From NCBI RefSeq assembly GCF_004342985.1, contig NZ_SMBO01000003.1, positions 62,001 through 126,000 on the forward strand: DNA of 64,000 nt, in the 5' to 3' direction. The notes under the pieces are model-generated. The model was not told the DNA's origin, did not search any database, and saw nothing but the letters and a program-made list of their open reading frames with translations. How positions within the stretch are numbered: the stretch's first letter is position 1; every line of letters starts with the position of its first letter. A program made the position numbers and the translations under genes. This document shows positions 18,460 to 27,480 of this stretch, piece by piece. Source of the DNA: Novosphingobium sp. PhB57 (GTDB lineage: Bacteria > Pseudomonadota > Alphaproteobacteria > Sphingomonadales > Sphingomonadaceae).

Positions 18460-19305
18460 GTGAAGCTAGTGCGGTTCGGTGAGAAGGGGCAGGAACGCCC
18501 GGGAATCCTCGATGGTGAAGGCCGCATCAGGGACATATCGCAGATCGTCCCGGATATCGCCGGTGACGTGCTGACGCCGGAGGGGCTGGCTGCACTGCGC
18601 GGGCTGGACCTGGCAAGCCTGCCGCTCGCGCCCGAGGGCGCGCGGATCGGGCCTTGCGTGGGCGGTGTCGGCAAGTTCGTGTGCATCGGCCTCAACTACC
18701 GCGACCACGCCCGCGAAAGCGGCATGGCGATCCCGTCGGAACCGGTGGTGTTCAACAAGTGGACCAGCGCGATCTGCGGGCCGGACGACGATATCGTCAA
18801 GCCGCGCGGCTCGGACCGGATGGACTGGGAAGTCGAACTCGGCGTGGTGATCGGCAAGGGCGGGGTCTACATTTCCGAAGCCGAAGCCCTGGACCACGTT
18901 GCCGGCTACTGCGTGGTTCACGACGTGTCGGAACGCAGCTTCCAGTTCGATCGCGGCGGCACCTGGGACAAGGGCAAGGGCTGCGATACGTTCGGCCCGA
19001 TCGGCCCCTGGCTGGTCACTCCCGACGAGGCTCCGGCGCTGGACGACATGCGCCTCTGGCTGGAAGTGGACGGCGAGCGCGTGCAGGATGGCACCACGGC
19101 CGAAATGATCTTCCCCGTCGCGGCGATCATTTCGCATCTCAGCCAGTTCATGAGCCTTCAGCCCGGCGACGTGATATCGACGGGTACGCCCGCTGGTGTC
19201 GGACTGGGCTTCGATCCGCCTCGCTTCCTCTCGGCAGGCCAGGCCGTGCGCCTGGGCATCGAGGGTCTGGGCGAGCAGAACCAGCGCGTGGTCGCGGCCG
19301 GCTGA
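18460..19305 (+). CDS. Fumarylacetoacetate-hydrolase-family enzyme, probable L-2,4-diketo-3-deoxyfuconate hydrolase
   Basis: A 281-residue FAH-fold hydrolase. The core motifs are CIGLNYRDHARE, the metal-binding acidic residues in DWEVELGVVIGKG, and AGYCVVHDVSER. The GTG start at 18460 is set by AAGGAG (18448-18453), six bases away. In the non-phosphorylating fucose route this family splits 2,4-diketo-3-deoxy-L-fuconate into pyruvate and L-lactate. No class I or II aldolase for the alternative route (pyruvate plus lactaldehyde) is seen nearby, which supports the diketo branch. Confidence 0.85.
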   Translation: MKLVRFGEKGQERPGILDGEGRIRDISQIVPDIAGDVLTPEGLAALRGLDLASLPLAPEGARIGPCVGGVGKFVCIGLNYRDHARESGMAIPSEPVVFNKWTSAICGPDDDIVKPRGSDRMDWEVELGVVIGKGGVYISEAEALDHVAGYCVVHDVSERSFQFDRGGTWDKGKGCDTFGPIGPWLVTPDEAPALDDMRLWLEVDGERVQDGTTAEMIFPVAAIISHLSQFMSLQPGDVISTGTPAGVGLGFDPPRFLSAGQAVRLGIEGLGEQNQRVVAAG

Positions 19306-19396
19306 TAGCGAACGGCCGTCAAGGATGATCGCGGCGGGGACGGTCCCCGCCGCGTGGCTCGCGGGGGGCGGGCAGGAGCAAGGAAGGGCAAAGATT

Positions 19397-20242
19397 TTGG
19401 GCAACGTCCGCTCCGCAGGAGCATCAGGGGCAAAGCGCGGATCCGACACCGAAAGCGGTGAGACGGACGGCAAGCGTGCCTATTCCGCACCCGCGCTGGA
19501 AAAAGGGATCGAGATCCTCGAACTTTTCGCGCGCGATCCCAGCGGCCTTACGATCAGCGAGATCGCCCAGCGGCTGGAACGTTCGATCAGCGAAGTGTTC
19601 CGCATCATCATCGTGATGGAGCGGCGCGGCTGGCTGCGCAAGGATCCCGCCAACGACCGCTACAGCGTGTCCTACCGCGTGCTGGACGTCGCCTTTCGGG
19701 CCACGCCCGCGCATACCTTGAGCAATGTCGCGGCGCCGGTCATGCACCAGTTGTCGATCGATACCAACCAGTCGTGCCATCTGGTGGTCCGCACCGGCGC
19801 TGCCGCCACGGTGATCCATCGCCAGGAGAACGCCGGGCCGGTAGGCTTCGGCATTCGGCTGGGCACGGTGGTGGACATGATGACGAGCTGTTCCGGGCAC
19901 GTCCTGCTGGCCTTCACCTCGCCGGAGCGCCGGGCGGCCGCGATCGCCGATTTGCCAGACGCCAGCCAGGCAGCGCTGCGGCGGCTTGAAAAACGCCTCG
20001 ATACGGTCCGCGAGCAGGGCTATGAAATGCAGCCGAGTGCGCGGGCGTCCGGCGTGACCGACATCAGCTTCCCGGTCTTCGGCTTCGACGGGCAGGTCAG
20101 CGCCGCGCTGACTTTGCCGTTTCTCCTGACCATCGACGGCTCCCAGCGAACCGATCTCAACGAAACGCGCCGGATGCTGGGCGAAGCGGCGCGCCAGATC
20201 TCCGCCGGACTCGGCTGGCTGCCGCCACGGGACGAAGACTGA
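19397..20242 (+). CDS. IclR-family regulator of the fucose operon
   Basis: The protein has an N-terminal winged HTH (PALEKGIEILELF, then LTISEIAQRLERSISEVFRII) and an IclR effector domain (QSCHLVVRTG, SCSGHVLLAF, VTDISFPVFG). No ATG suits the fold; the TTG at 19397 follows AAGGAAGG and gives 281 residues, while an ATG at 19325 would add an unconvincing leader. It is clearly paralogous to the IclR protein encoded at 28442-29230. It most likely senses fucose or a pathway intermediate and controls this operon and fucP. Confidence 0.85.
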   Translation: MGNVRSAGASGAKRGSDTESGETDGKRAYSAPALEKGIEILELFARDPSGLTISEIAQRLERSISEVFRIIIVMERRGWLRKDPANDRYSVSYRVLDVAFRATPAHTLSNVAAPVMHQLSIDTNQSCHLVVRTGAAATVIHRQENAGPVGFGIRLGTVVDMMTSCSGHVLLAFTSPERRAAAIADLPDASQAALRRLEKRLDTVREQGYEMQPSARASGVTDISFPVFGFDGQVSAALTLPFLLTIDGSQRTDLNETRRMLGEAARQISAGLGWLPPRDED

Positions 20243-20259
20243 GCCCATCGCCGCGGTAT

Positions 20260-20285
20260 CCCCGGCCGGACAGGACCGGCCGGGG
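20260..20285. terminator. Bidirectional terminator-like hairpin between convergent IclR and GH1 genes
   Basis: Perfect 10-base arms CCCCGGCCGG (20260-20269) and CCGGCCGGGG (20276-20285) with a 6-base loop, in the 52-bp gap between two converging genes. It has no T tract, so termination is plausible but not certain. Confidence 0.5.
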
Positions 20286-20294
20286 GCGCGATAG

Positions 20295-21767
20295 TCAGAC
20301 CAGCTTGTTGCTGCGGATCAGTTCGCGGTACCAGTCGGCGCTGAGCTTCGGCGTGCGCTTCTGGGTCTTGAAGTCGACGTGGTGGATCCCGAACAGCTTG
20401 GTATAGCCGTCCTCCCACTCGAAGTTGTCCATCAGGCTCCAGAGGAAGTAGCCGTCCACGGGATAGCCTTCCCTCACTGCCCGCTGGAGGTGGGTCAGGT
20501 AATTGCGCAAGTACATCACGCGGTCGGCATCGTAGACTTTGCCGTCCTGGGCCACGGGATCGTCGGCCGAGCAGCCGTTCTCCGAAATATAGAGCTTCTT
20601 CGGCTTCCACAGCTCGCTGACGGTGCGGATCGACCAGTACAGCGCTTCCGGGGTCACATAGAGCCAGGGTGAGGCCATGCGCGGCGAATTGGCGAGATGC
20701 GGCAGGATCTCGTAGCCGCTCGCCGTAGCAGCCGCTCGCACGGTGTTCGCGGTGTAGACGTTGAGCGAGACGAAATCGAGCGGGCTGCCGATCGCCTTCA
20801 TGTCGCCTGCCTGCACCTTGGGCGCGTCCTTGCCCTGCGCGGCAAGGTAGCTGTCGATATAGCGCCCTTCCATGATCGCGGTGAGGAACATGGCGTTCTC
20901 CTCGCGCATGGCCTTCTTGGTCGCCTCGATGTGCTCAGGCGTTTCGATGGCGGGGACGAAGATGGTGGCGTTGTCGGCCAGGCCGACCTGGGTTCCGGCC
21001 CTGGCATGGGCGCGGATCGCCTGGACCCCGAGCCCGTGCGCAAGCACGCCGTGGTGCCGCACCTGGTTGACCTGATCCATCGGCAGCCGCAGCGCGGGGG
21101 CCTTGTTGCCGTTCCAGTAGGCAAGGTCAGTAAAGCAGCGCAGTTCGTTCACCGTCATGAAGTGCTTCACGCGGTCGGACGTCTTGCTGGCCATGAAGCC
21201 GGCATAGTCCGCGAAGGCAAGGGCGGTATCGCGCGATTGCCAGCCCCCCTGGAGGCCGGTGGGCAGGTCCCAGTGGAACAGCGTCATGTGCGGCTCGATG
21301 CCCGCGGCGAGCAGGCCATCGACAAGGCGGTTGTAGTAGTCGAGCCCCTTCTGGTTGGGCTTGCCCTTGCCGCTCGGGAAAATGCGCGACCAGGCCACCG
21401 AGAAACGGTAGGCCTTCACGCCCAGCGCCTTCAGCAGCGCGATATCCTCGGCATAGCGGTGATAGCTGTCGCAGGCGACATCGCCCGTGCCGCCGTCCGT
21501 CGTCTTGCCGGGGGTGTGCGCATACGTGTCCCAGACGGTCTCGCCGCGGCCGTCCTCCTTGACGCCGCCTTCGATCTGGTAGGCTGCGGTGGCGCAGCCC
21601 CAGATGAAGTCGGCAGGAAAGCCCAGCGGGTCCTGAGCCCCGCGATCCGTGCGCGGCCCCGTGCCGGGGGCGGAAGGTTGCGCGGAGGCGGGCCAGGCGC
21701 CCAGTGCCGTGCCGAGGCCTGCTGCTGCCAGCCCCAGCCCGAGTTCCCTGCGATTGATACCGGTCAT
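20295..21767 (-). CDS. GH1 beta-glucosidase, Tat-exported
   Basis: A 490-residue family GH1 enzyme. The N terminus MTGINRRELGLGLAAAGLG is a twin-arginine signal ending near ASAQ, so it acts in the periplasm. The fold starts with FPADFIWGCATAAYQIEGG. The acid/base is E208 in TVNEL (the family usually reads NEP) and the nucleophile is E396 in YISENG. The start codon overlaps the GH31 stop (ATGA). It is the last gene of a seven-gene operon and should release glucose from trimmed oligosaccharides; beta-galactosidase activity is also common in GH1. Confidence 0.93.
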   Translation of the reverse strand: MTGINRRELGLGLAAAGLGTALGAWPASAQPSAPGTGPRTDRGAQDPLGFPADFIWGCATAAYQIEGGVKEDGRGETVWDTYAHTPGKTTDGGTGDVACDSYHRYAEDIALLKALGVKAYRFSVAWSRIFPSGKGKPNQKGLDYYNRLVDGLLAAGIEPHMTLFHWDLPTGLQGGWQSRDTALAFADYAGFMASKTSDRVKHFMTVNELRCFTDLAYWNGNKAPALRLPMDQVNQVRHHGVLAHGLGVQAIRAHARAGTQVGLADNATIFVPAIETPEHIEATKKAMREENAMFLTAIMEGRYIDSYLAAQGKDAPKVQAGDMKAIGSPLDFVSLNVYTANTVRAAATASGYEILPHLANSPRMASPWLYVTPEALYWSIRTVSELWKPKKLYISENGCSADDPVAQDGKVYDADRVMYLRNYLTHLQRAVREGYPVDGYFLWSLMDNFEWEDGYTKLFGIHHVDFKTQKRTPKLSADWYRELIRSNKLV

Positions 21768-24199
21768 TGTCCTGCTTCCTGTTCTGCCGTACCCGGCCCG
21801 ATCACGCGCACCAGGCCGGAAACGGACTGGCCGGTGGGGAGCTTGCTTTTGCTCGTGAGCGTTCCGGCCGCCTGGTTCCACACCAGTTCGGCCTTGCGCC
21901 CGTCGCTCTTGCGATAGGCGTTCGTCGTACCGTCATCGTCGTAGAGCGTGAAGTGGCTGTCAGCGCCCGGATAGACCCGGATGCTTTCGATCGCCTGCTG
22001 CTCCGCCGTGCTCTTCACGGCCGCGCCCATCGGCACGATCGAGCCCGCCTTCACGAACAGCGGAATGCGGGAGATCGAGGCATCGACGTCCACGCTCTGT
22101 CCGCCTTCGAAGCGCTGGTTGGTCCAGTAATCGTACCAGGCGGTGCCGGCGGGGAGGTAGACCGACTTGCGGGTCTGCCCCTGCTCGGTGACCGGCGCCA
22201 CCAGGAAGGCCGGGCCGAACATATATTCGTCGCCCAGCGTCGCGGCCTTGGGATCGTTCGGGAAGTCCATGAACAGCGCGCGCATGAAGGGCGCGCCGGT
22301 CTCGTAAGTGTGCCGTCCCAGGGAATAGATATAGGGCATGAGTGTGTAGCGCAGGCGCAGGTAGTCCGCGAGGATCGGCTCGGCGGCGGTGCCGTATTCC
22401 CAGATCGCCGTGGCTGGGCGCTGGCCGTGGATGCGCAAGGTGGGGGTGAAGACGCTGTACTGGAACCAGCGCACGAAGAGTTCCGGATAGTCCGGATAGT
22501 CGGGCGCCATGGCGGTCGCTCCGGCGGGATCGACCAGCACGGGATGTTCGGCTTTCGGACCGCTCGGCCACTGCCAGCCGCCGATGTCGCTGCCCCAATA
22601 GGCCAGGCCCGAGGCAGTGAAGTTCAGGCCGGTGGGGATCTGCCGGTGCAGGGCTTCCCAGGTGGACTTCACGTCCGAGGACCAGAACAGGCTGCCGGTG
22701 CGCTGCGAGCCGAGGTAGGCGGCGCGCGACAGGATCATGTTGCGCATGCCGGGCCGGTCGCGCGCAGAGCCTTCCGCCGCGCCCGAGGTGTGCACCAGCG
22801 GGAACAGGTTGTGATAGCGATCGCCCGATCCGATGGAGTAGAAATAGCCGTCCGGAATGAGATCGGGCTCGGTTTCATCCAGCCAGAGCCAGTCGAACCC
22901 CTGGCTAAGGATATTGTCGCGCACTTTGCCCCAGAACCACGCGCGGGCCTCGGGATTGGTGCTGTCGATCAGCGCACCGGCCCGGTCGAAGCGCATGGGC
23001 AATCCGTCCACGGGCTTGCCGTCCTTGTCCTTCAGGAACCAGCCCTTGCCCGCCAGCATGTCGAAGTAACGCGATTCCCGCTCGAAACGGGGCCAGACGC
23101 TGATGATGGAGCGCATGCCCATCGATTTCAGGGTGTCGTTCATGCCCTTCGGATCGGGGTAGTACGTCCGGTCGATGTCGAGCTGGCCCATGCGGGTCCA
23201 GTAGAACCAGTCCAGCACCATGACGTCGAGCGGATAGCCGCGCTGGCGATAGCCATTGGCGATGCCGAGCAGTTCCTGCTGACTTTCGTAGCGCGCCTTG
23301 CTCTGGATCAGGCCGAAGCCGGCCTTGGGCGGCAGCGGCGTGGCGCCGGTCAGCTTGGCGTAACCGGCATAAAGCTCGTCGCTGGTCTTGCCGGTGATGA
23401 CGAAGAACGAGACGCGCTCACCCACTTGCGACTGGAAACGGGTGGTCGAATGAAGGCCCGGCCAGACCAGGGTGCGCGCCGGGTTGTCCCAGACGATGCC
23501 CCAGAGCTTGCCGTTGGCTTTGGTGGTGACGAGGAACGGCACGCAGACGGTTTCGCCCGCCGGCGCGTCATAGCTGTGCGAGCAGTCGATCTGGCGGCCC
23601 TTGAGATCGAGCGCGCCTTCCTGGTTCTGGCCGAGGCCGTAATAATGCTCGCCCGATACCGCCTCGAACGTGGCGCCGACCTTGAATGTCTTCTCGCCGT
23701 TGACGGTGACGGGGGCCATGTCCCAACCCGTCATCTTCGTCAGCAACTCCCCTTGGCCGTCGCGGATCGACAGGCTGACCGGCGGCAGCGAGGGCGCGAA
23801 ATAGCGCTCCATCTGGCTCGGCGCCTTGGGCCAGGGCTTGGCATCGACCGTGAGGCTGAGCGCGGAGGATGCGAAGATGTCGCCGTCGGTGCCGGCGCTA
23901 TGGTTCCACCCTGCGGCGTCCGGCGCGGCATTGGGGCCTTCGCCCGGCGCGGCTTCGGCCAGTTCGGGATCGAGAGCGATGGTCACGCGCACGATGTTGG
24001 GCGCATAGGGCTCCACGGCGACGCGCGTGCCGTTGCGGTCCAGCAATGCCATCGGCGCTGCCAGCGCGGGCATGGCCAGGCCGAGGCAGGCCGCGCCCGC
24101 AACGCTCGCCAGCGCGCCGGCTTTCATCGATCTGGCCTTCATCGATCTGGCCATTGTCGTTTGAGCCTTCATTCGGGCTTTTAGGCTTCCTGCGATCAT
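21764..24199 (-). CDS. GH31 alpha-glycosidase, probable alpha-xylosidase, secreted
   Basis: An ~811-residue GH31 enzyme with N-terminal beta-sandwich, TIM barrel and C-terminal sandwich domains. The catalytic nucleophile is D441 in WLWLDETEPD and the acid/base Asp lies in WSSDVKSTWE; the motif GLAYWGSDIGGW follows. A signal peptide (GAACLGLAMPALA) directs it to the periplasm. Genes for fucosidase, GH35 and GH1 next to it favour alpha-xylosidase on xyloglucan oligosaccharides over alpha-glucosidase. The start is uncertain: ATGs at 24199, 24172, 24154 and 24142 are all possible, and a 15-bp duplication (24121-24150) lies in the region encoding the signal peptide. Confidence 0.9.
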   Translation of the reverse strand: MIAGSLKARMKAQTTMARSMKARSMKAGALASVAGAACLGLAMPALAAPMALLDRNGTRVAVEPYAPNIVRVTIALDPELAEAAPGEGPNAAPDAAGWNHSAGTDGDIFASSALSLTVDAKPWPKAPSQMERYFAPSLPPVSLSIRDGQGELLTKMTGWDMAPVTVNGEKTFKVGATFEAVSGEHYYGLGQNQEGALDLKGRQIDCSHSYDAPAGETVCVPFLVTTKANGKLWGIVWDNPARTLVWPGLHSTTRFQSQVGERVSFFVITGKTSDELYAGYAKLTGATPLPPKAGFGLIQSKARYESQQELLGIANGYRQRGYPLDVMVLDWFYWTRMGQLDIDRTYYPDPKGMNDTLKSMGMRSIISVWPRFERESRYFDMLAGKGWFLKDKDGKPVDGLPMRFDRAGALIDSTNPEARAWFWGKVRDNILSQGFDWLWLDETEPDLIPDGYFYSIGSGDRYHNLFPLVHTSGAAEGSARDRPGMRNMILSRAAYLGSQRTGSLFWSSDVKSTWEALHRQIPTGLNFTASGLAYWGSDIGGWQWPSGPKAEHPVLVDPAGATAMAPDYPDYPELFVRWFQYSVFTPTLRIHGQRPATAIWEYGTAAEPILADYLRLRYTLMPYIYSLGRHTYETGAPFMRALFMDFPNDPKAATLGDEYMFGPAFLVAPVTEQGQTRKSVYLPAGTAWYDYWTNQRFEGGQSVDVDASISRIPLFVKAGSIVPMGAAVKSTAEQQAIESIRVYPGADSHFTLYDDDGTTNAYRKSDGRKAELVWNQAAGTLTSKSKLPTGQSVSGLVRVIGPGTAEQEAGQ
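24121..24150. repeat. Tandem 15-bp duplication at the start of the GH31 gene
   Basis: CTTTCATCGATCTGG is followed directly by CCTTCATCGATCTGG (14 of 15 identical). On the coding strand it duplicates ATG-AAG-GCC-AGA-TCG, adding another in-frame Met and a basic n-region to the signal peptide. Confidence 0.6.
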
Positions 24200-24239
24200 T
24201 CCTCTTGTCCCCTGTTCGCCTGCAATGTCGTTTTGCAAT

Positions 24240-25868
24240 TCAGATCAATCCACGCCCGTCGATACGGACGACCGGTACGAAGCCGCGGTGGCCGCGCGGC
24301 ATTTCAAGATGGAGCCCTTGCCCGTCGCGGCGGTGAACCAGCGGTCCGCCGCCAAGCAGGGTCACCTGTTCGACCATCCCCGGTTCGCGGCCGGCAGCGA
24401 GCGTCGCGATCGTGACGTCGCCCTCCGGCTTGCCGAGCACCAGCGCGTAAAGCGCGCCCTTGTTGGTGGTGAAGCGAATGTCGCGCGCGGTGAAGGGTTT
24501 CGCCTTGTCCTCGCTCTGCATGCCCAGCACCGGACGGTTCGGGCCTTCGCCGTAATGGCGCCAGGGACGGGAGCCGAAGATCGCCTCTCCCCCGGTTTCC
24601 ATCCACTCCGACATCTGGTCGAGTATCCGGTCTTCCTCGCTGTCGATCGAGCCGTCACCCGGCTGCGGAATCGACAGCAGCAGGTTGCCGTTCTTCGACA
24701 CGACATCGGCCAGCCGCTGGATCACTTCCTCGGCGGTCTTGTAGCTTTTGTCGTTGAGGCGGGCGACGTTGTAGAACCAGTCGCCGATGCAGGTGTCGGT
24801 CTGCCAGGGTTCGTCCCAGATATGGTCGGTATAGCCGCGTTCGACGTCCTGGACCACGCCGAAGCGGGCCTCGGGCGAGAGCTGCTTGGCGGTCAGGACG
24901 ACGTCGATCTTGCCGTGCCACTGGATCGAGCGGTTGTAGTAGTCCGCCGCCGCCTCCAGCCCAACGGGGCCGAACGGCAGTCCGTAGTCATCGAAATAGA
25001 CCAGGTCGGGCCGGTACTTGTCGATGAGGTCGGTCTGGCGCAGCAGCCAGCGGGTGACATAGGCGGGATCGTCCTTGGGGCCGGTCTCGATCCATTGGCC
25101 GTCGTTCGCCTCGTGCCAGGCGTTCATCGCGGCGATGCTGTCGATCCCGTCAGGCATGACGGCGTGACCGCCGGTATAGAGTTCCTGCGGGTCGAGCCCG
25201 TCCCACCACTGGCCCTTGCCATCGGCCTTGCGCAGGCTGAAGGCATCGTAGCGGCGGCCCTTATCCGGTCCGGTCGGGTCGTAGCCATAGGCGGTCTGGT
25301 ACCAGTGCCAGGCGTGGGCGGCGTGATTGGAGACGCCGAAGCGCAGCCCGGCCCGGCGCGCGGCTTTCTCCCAGATGCCCACCACGTCCTTGCGCGGGCC
25401 GACGCGCAGGCTGTTCCAGGCGTGGTAGCGGCTGTCGTAGCAATCCAGGTTGTCATGGTGGCAGGCGAGGGCGACGAAATACTTGGCGCCGGCCTTCTTG
25501 TAGCGCTCCACCAGCGCTTCCGGCTGCCAGCGTTCCGCCGTCCAGCGGTTCTGGATGTCCTTCATCCCCTCGACCGAGGGATGGCCGTAAGTCTTGAGGT
25601 GATGTTCGTACATCGGGTGGCCCTGCATGTACATGAAGCGGCCGTACCAGTCCCCCTGCTGCGGAACCGATTGCGGCCCCCAGTGCGCCCAGAGGCCCAG
25701 CTTCGCGTCCCGGAACCAGTCGGGATAGCGGTAGTTCGCCACCAGCGAGGGCCAGTTGGCCTGCACCGGCCCGGGCGTCGTGCCCATGGCGCTGGCGGCA
25801 CGCGCGGTGCGGGCGAGGCCCAGCGCCGCGGCGCCGGCCAGGAAGGAGCGTCGCTTGAGGTCCATCAT
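24240..25868 (-). CDS. GH29 alpha-L-fucosidase, Tat-exported
   Basis: A 542-residue GH29 enzyme with a Tat signal (LKRRSFLAGAAALGLA). Family landmarks are WFRDAKLGLWAHWGPQSVPQ near residue 52, KYFVALACHHDNLDCYDS near 130 and the nucleophile segment DLVYFDDYG with D293. The second ATG at 25865 is also possible. It removes terminal alpha-L-fucose in the periplasm, feeding the fucose permease and the oxidative fucose pathway encoded 6-11 kb away. The start overlaps the preceding SGNH stop by four bases. GH29 specificity (1,2 versus 1,3/1,4) is not predictable by eye. Confidence 0.92.
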   Translation of the reverse strand: MMDLKRRSFLAGAAALGLARTARAASAMGTTPGPVQANWPSLVANYRYPDWFRDAKLGLWAHWGPQSVPQQGDWYGRFMYMQGHPMYEHHLKTYGHPSVEGMKDIQNRWTAERWQPEALVERYKKAGAKYFVALACHHDNLDCYDSRYHAWNSLRVGPRKDVVGIWEKAARRAGLRFGVSNHAAHAWHWYQTAYGYDPTGPDKGRRYDAFSLRKADGKGQWWDGLDPQELYTGGHAVMPDGIDSIAAMNAWHEANDGQWIETGPKDDPAYVTRWLLRQTDLIDKYRPDLVYFDDYGLPFGPVGLEAAADYYNRSIQWHGKIDVVLTAKQLSPEARFGVVQDVERGYTDHIWDEPWQTDTCIGDWFYNVARLNDKSYKTAEEVIQRLADVVSKNGNLLLSIPQPGDGSIDSEEDRILDQMSEWMETGGEAIFGSRPWRHYGEGPNRPVLGMQSEDKAKPFTARDIRFTTNKGALYALVLGKPEGDVTIATLAAGREPGMVEQVTLLGGGPLVHRRDGQGLHLEMPRGHRGFVPVVRIDGRGLI

Positions 25869-26689
25869 TTGGGGGCTCCCGAAGTTCCGGTAATGGCGGC
25901 GGCAATGGCGGCAAGGGCCAGCGGGCGCATGACGGCATAGCCTTCCGGCGTGGGATGAACGCCGTCGCTGGCAAGGCCCGGCTTCATGGCGCCGTCCGGC
26001 TGGGCCATGGCCCGGTGGTAGTCGACATAGCCGAAGTGGTTGATGCGGGCATAGGCGGAGAGCCGCCTGTTCATCTCGTCCACCTGAGGCGCGGGCAGCT
26101 TGCCCGGGCTCCAGGGAAAGGCGGCGGCGGGGGGAACGGAGGCGATGATCACCTTGATCCCGTGCGCACGGGCCAGTTCCGCCATGCTCTGGATATTGCC
26201 CATGACCGTGTCGATCGTCGCCGCGCCGGTATTGCCCGCGATGTCGTTGGTGCCGGCCATGATGTGCACGGTTTCGGGCTTCAGGTCGACGACGTCCTGG
26301 CGGAAGCGCACCAGCATCTGCGCGGTGGTCTGGCCGCTGATGCCGCGATCGACGATGCCGCCGGTGAAGAATTGCGGATCGGCGTTGATCCAGTTGTCGG
26401 TGATGGAATCGCCCATGAAGACGACCCGGACCTTCTGCCCCGCCAGCGCCCGGTTCGCCTCTGCATAGCGGCAGAGCTGCCCGAAATCGCGGGTCAGCAT
26501 GTGGAGGTTCCAGAGTTGCCAGCCGGCGGCATCCGCAGGTGCGGGATGGACCGGGCAGGGATCGGCGACGATGCCGACCGGGTCCTCGGCGTGGGGATCT
26601 CCCGGCACGCGCGTTTCCGCGGCGGCAGGGTGGGCAAGGCAGAAACCCAGTGCCAGCGCGGCGACCGGGAGCAGGCGGCTCGTTTTCAT
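25865..26689 (-). CDS. Secreted SGNH/GDSL hydrolase, probable carbohydrate esterase (1)
   Basis: A 274-residue protein with a Sec signal (LLPVAALALGFCLAHPAAA). The four SGNH blocks are visible: GDSIT (nucleophile Ser), DRGISGQ (Gly), GTND (Asn) and DGVHP (Asp and His). Such enzymes in glycan loci usually remove acetyl groups. It overlaps both neighbours by four bases (ATGA). A second SGNH gene follows the same plan immediately upstream; the two are diverged paralogues. Confidence 0.85.
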   Translation of the reverse strand: MKTSRLLPVAALALGFCLAHPAAAETRVPGDPHAEDPVGIVADPCPVHPAPADAAGWQLWNLHMLTRDFGQLCRYAEANRALAGQKVRVVFMGDSITDNWINADPQFFTGGIVDRGISGQTTAQMLVRFRQDVVDLKPETVHIMAGTNDIAGNTGAATIDTVMGNIQSMAELARAHGIKVIIASVPPAAAFPWSPGKLPAPQVDEMNRRLSAYARINHFGYVDYHRAMAQPDGAMKPGLASDGVHPTPEGYAVMRPLALAAIAAAITGTSGAPK

Positions 26690-27480
26690 TTCTTGCCTTT
26701 CAGGGCCTTTTCGATGGCGCGCTGGGCGATTGGCGCCATCACTGCATAGCCGTTGTCGAGCGGATGGACGCCGTCTTCGGTGAAGCGCGCCGCCATCAGG
26801 CCGTCACGGTCGGCCATGGGGGTGTGGTAGTCTGCGAAGCCGTATTTCCGCCGGGTGCAGAAGGCGCGAAGCCAGGCATTGAGCGCCAGAATTTCCTTCG
26901 GATCGCGCTCCTTGACGACGTCTTTCGCTGCCGGGGTATAGTTGTTCACCGGGAGCAGGGCGCCGAACACGACCTTGATCCCGTGGCGATCCGCCAGGTC
27001 GGCCAGGGCCTCCCAATTCGTCTCGATCTGTTCGGGCGTCTCGTGCTGGAGGAAGCCCTGGATGTCGTTGATCCCCGCCAGAATGACGACCGCAGACGGC
27101 TTCAGCGCGACCACGTCCTGATGGAAACGCAGGACCATCTGCGCGGTCACCTGGCTGCCGATGCCGCGATTGACGTAAGGCTTGCCGGGAAAGCTGGCCG
27201 TCAGGTTCCAGCGATCGGTGATGGAATCGCCCAGGAAGACCACGCGCTTTTCGCCGGGGCGCGGTGCGGGAAGGGCCGCGTTGGCGGGGGCATAGAGATA
27301 GCGCTCGCCGAAGTCCTGCATCAGGCTGGGCACGAGCTTCGCGCGGAACGGCCCGAGCCACTGGCCCCAGTCCTTTTCCTCCACGGTCCTGCGCTCGGGA
27401 GAGCTTTGGTATTGCTGCGCCGCCGCCTGGGCAGAAGCGAGGCCCGCAACCAGCGCCAGGGCGGCAATGCCTGCCCTCAC
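26686..27480 (-). CDS. Secreted SGNH/GDSL hydrolase, probable carbohydrate esterase (2)
   Basis: A 264-residue protein with a GTG start overlapping the esterase stop (GTGA) and a Sec signal ending near AQAAAQ. SGNH blocks are GDSITDRW, NRGIGSQ, AGINDIQ (in place of GTND, Asn retained) and EDGVHP. It is expected to be periplasmic, probably deacetylating side-chain sugars before glycosidase attack. Aryl or lysophospholipase activity cannot be excluded from motifs. Confidence 0.85.
   Translation of the reverse strand: MRAGIAALALVAGLASAQAAAQQYQSSPERRTVEEKDWGQWLGPFRAKLVPSLMQDFGERYLYAPANAALPAPRPGEKRVVFLGDSITDRWNLTASFPGKPYVNRGIGSQVTAQMVLRFHQDVVALKPSAVVILAGINDIQGFLQHETPEQIETNWEALADLADRHGIKVVFGALLPVNNYTPAAKDVVKERDPKEILALNAWLRAFCTRRKYGFADYHTPMADRDGLMAARFTEDGVHPLDNGYAVMAPIAQRAIEKALKGKK

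Noticed and set aside
19325..19396. ATG at 19325 as start of the fucose IclR regulator
   Set aside because: It would add a 24-residue leader without similarity to the paralogue, whereas the TTG at 19397 follows a good AAGGAAGG.
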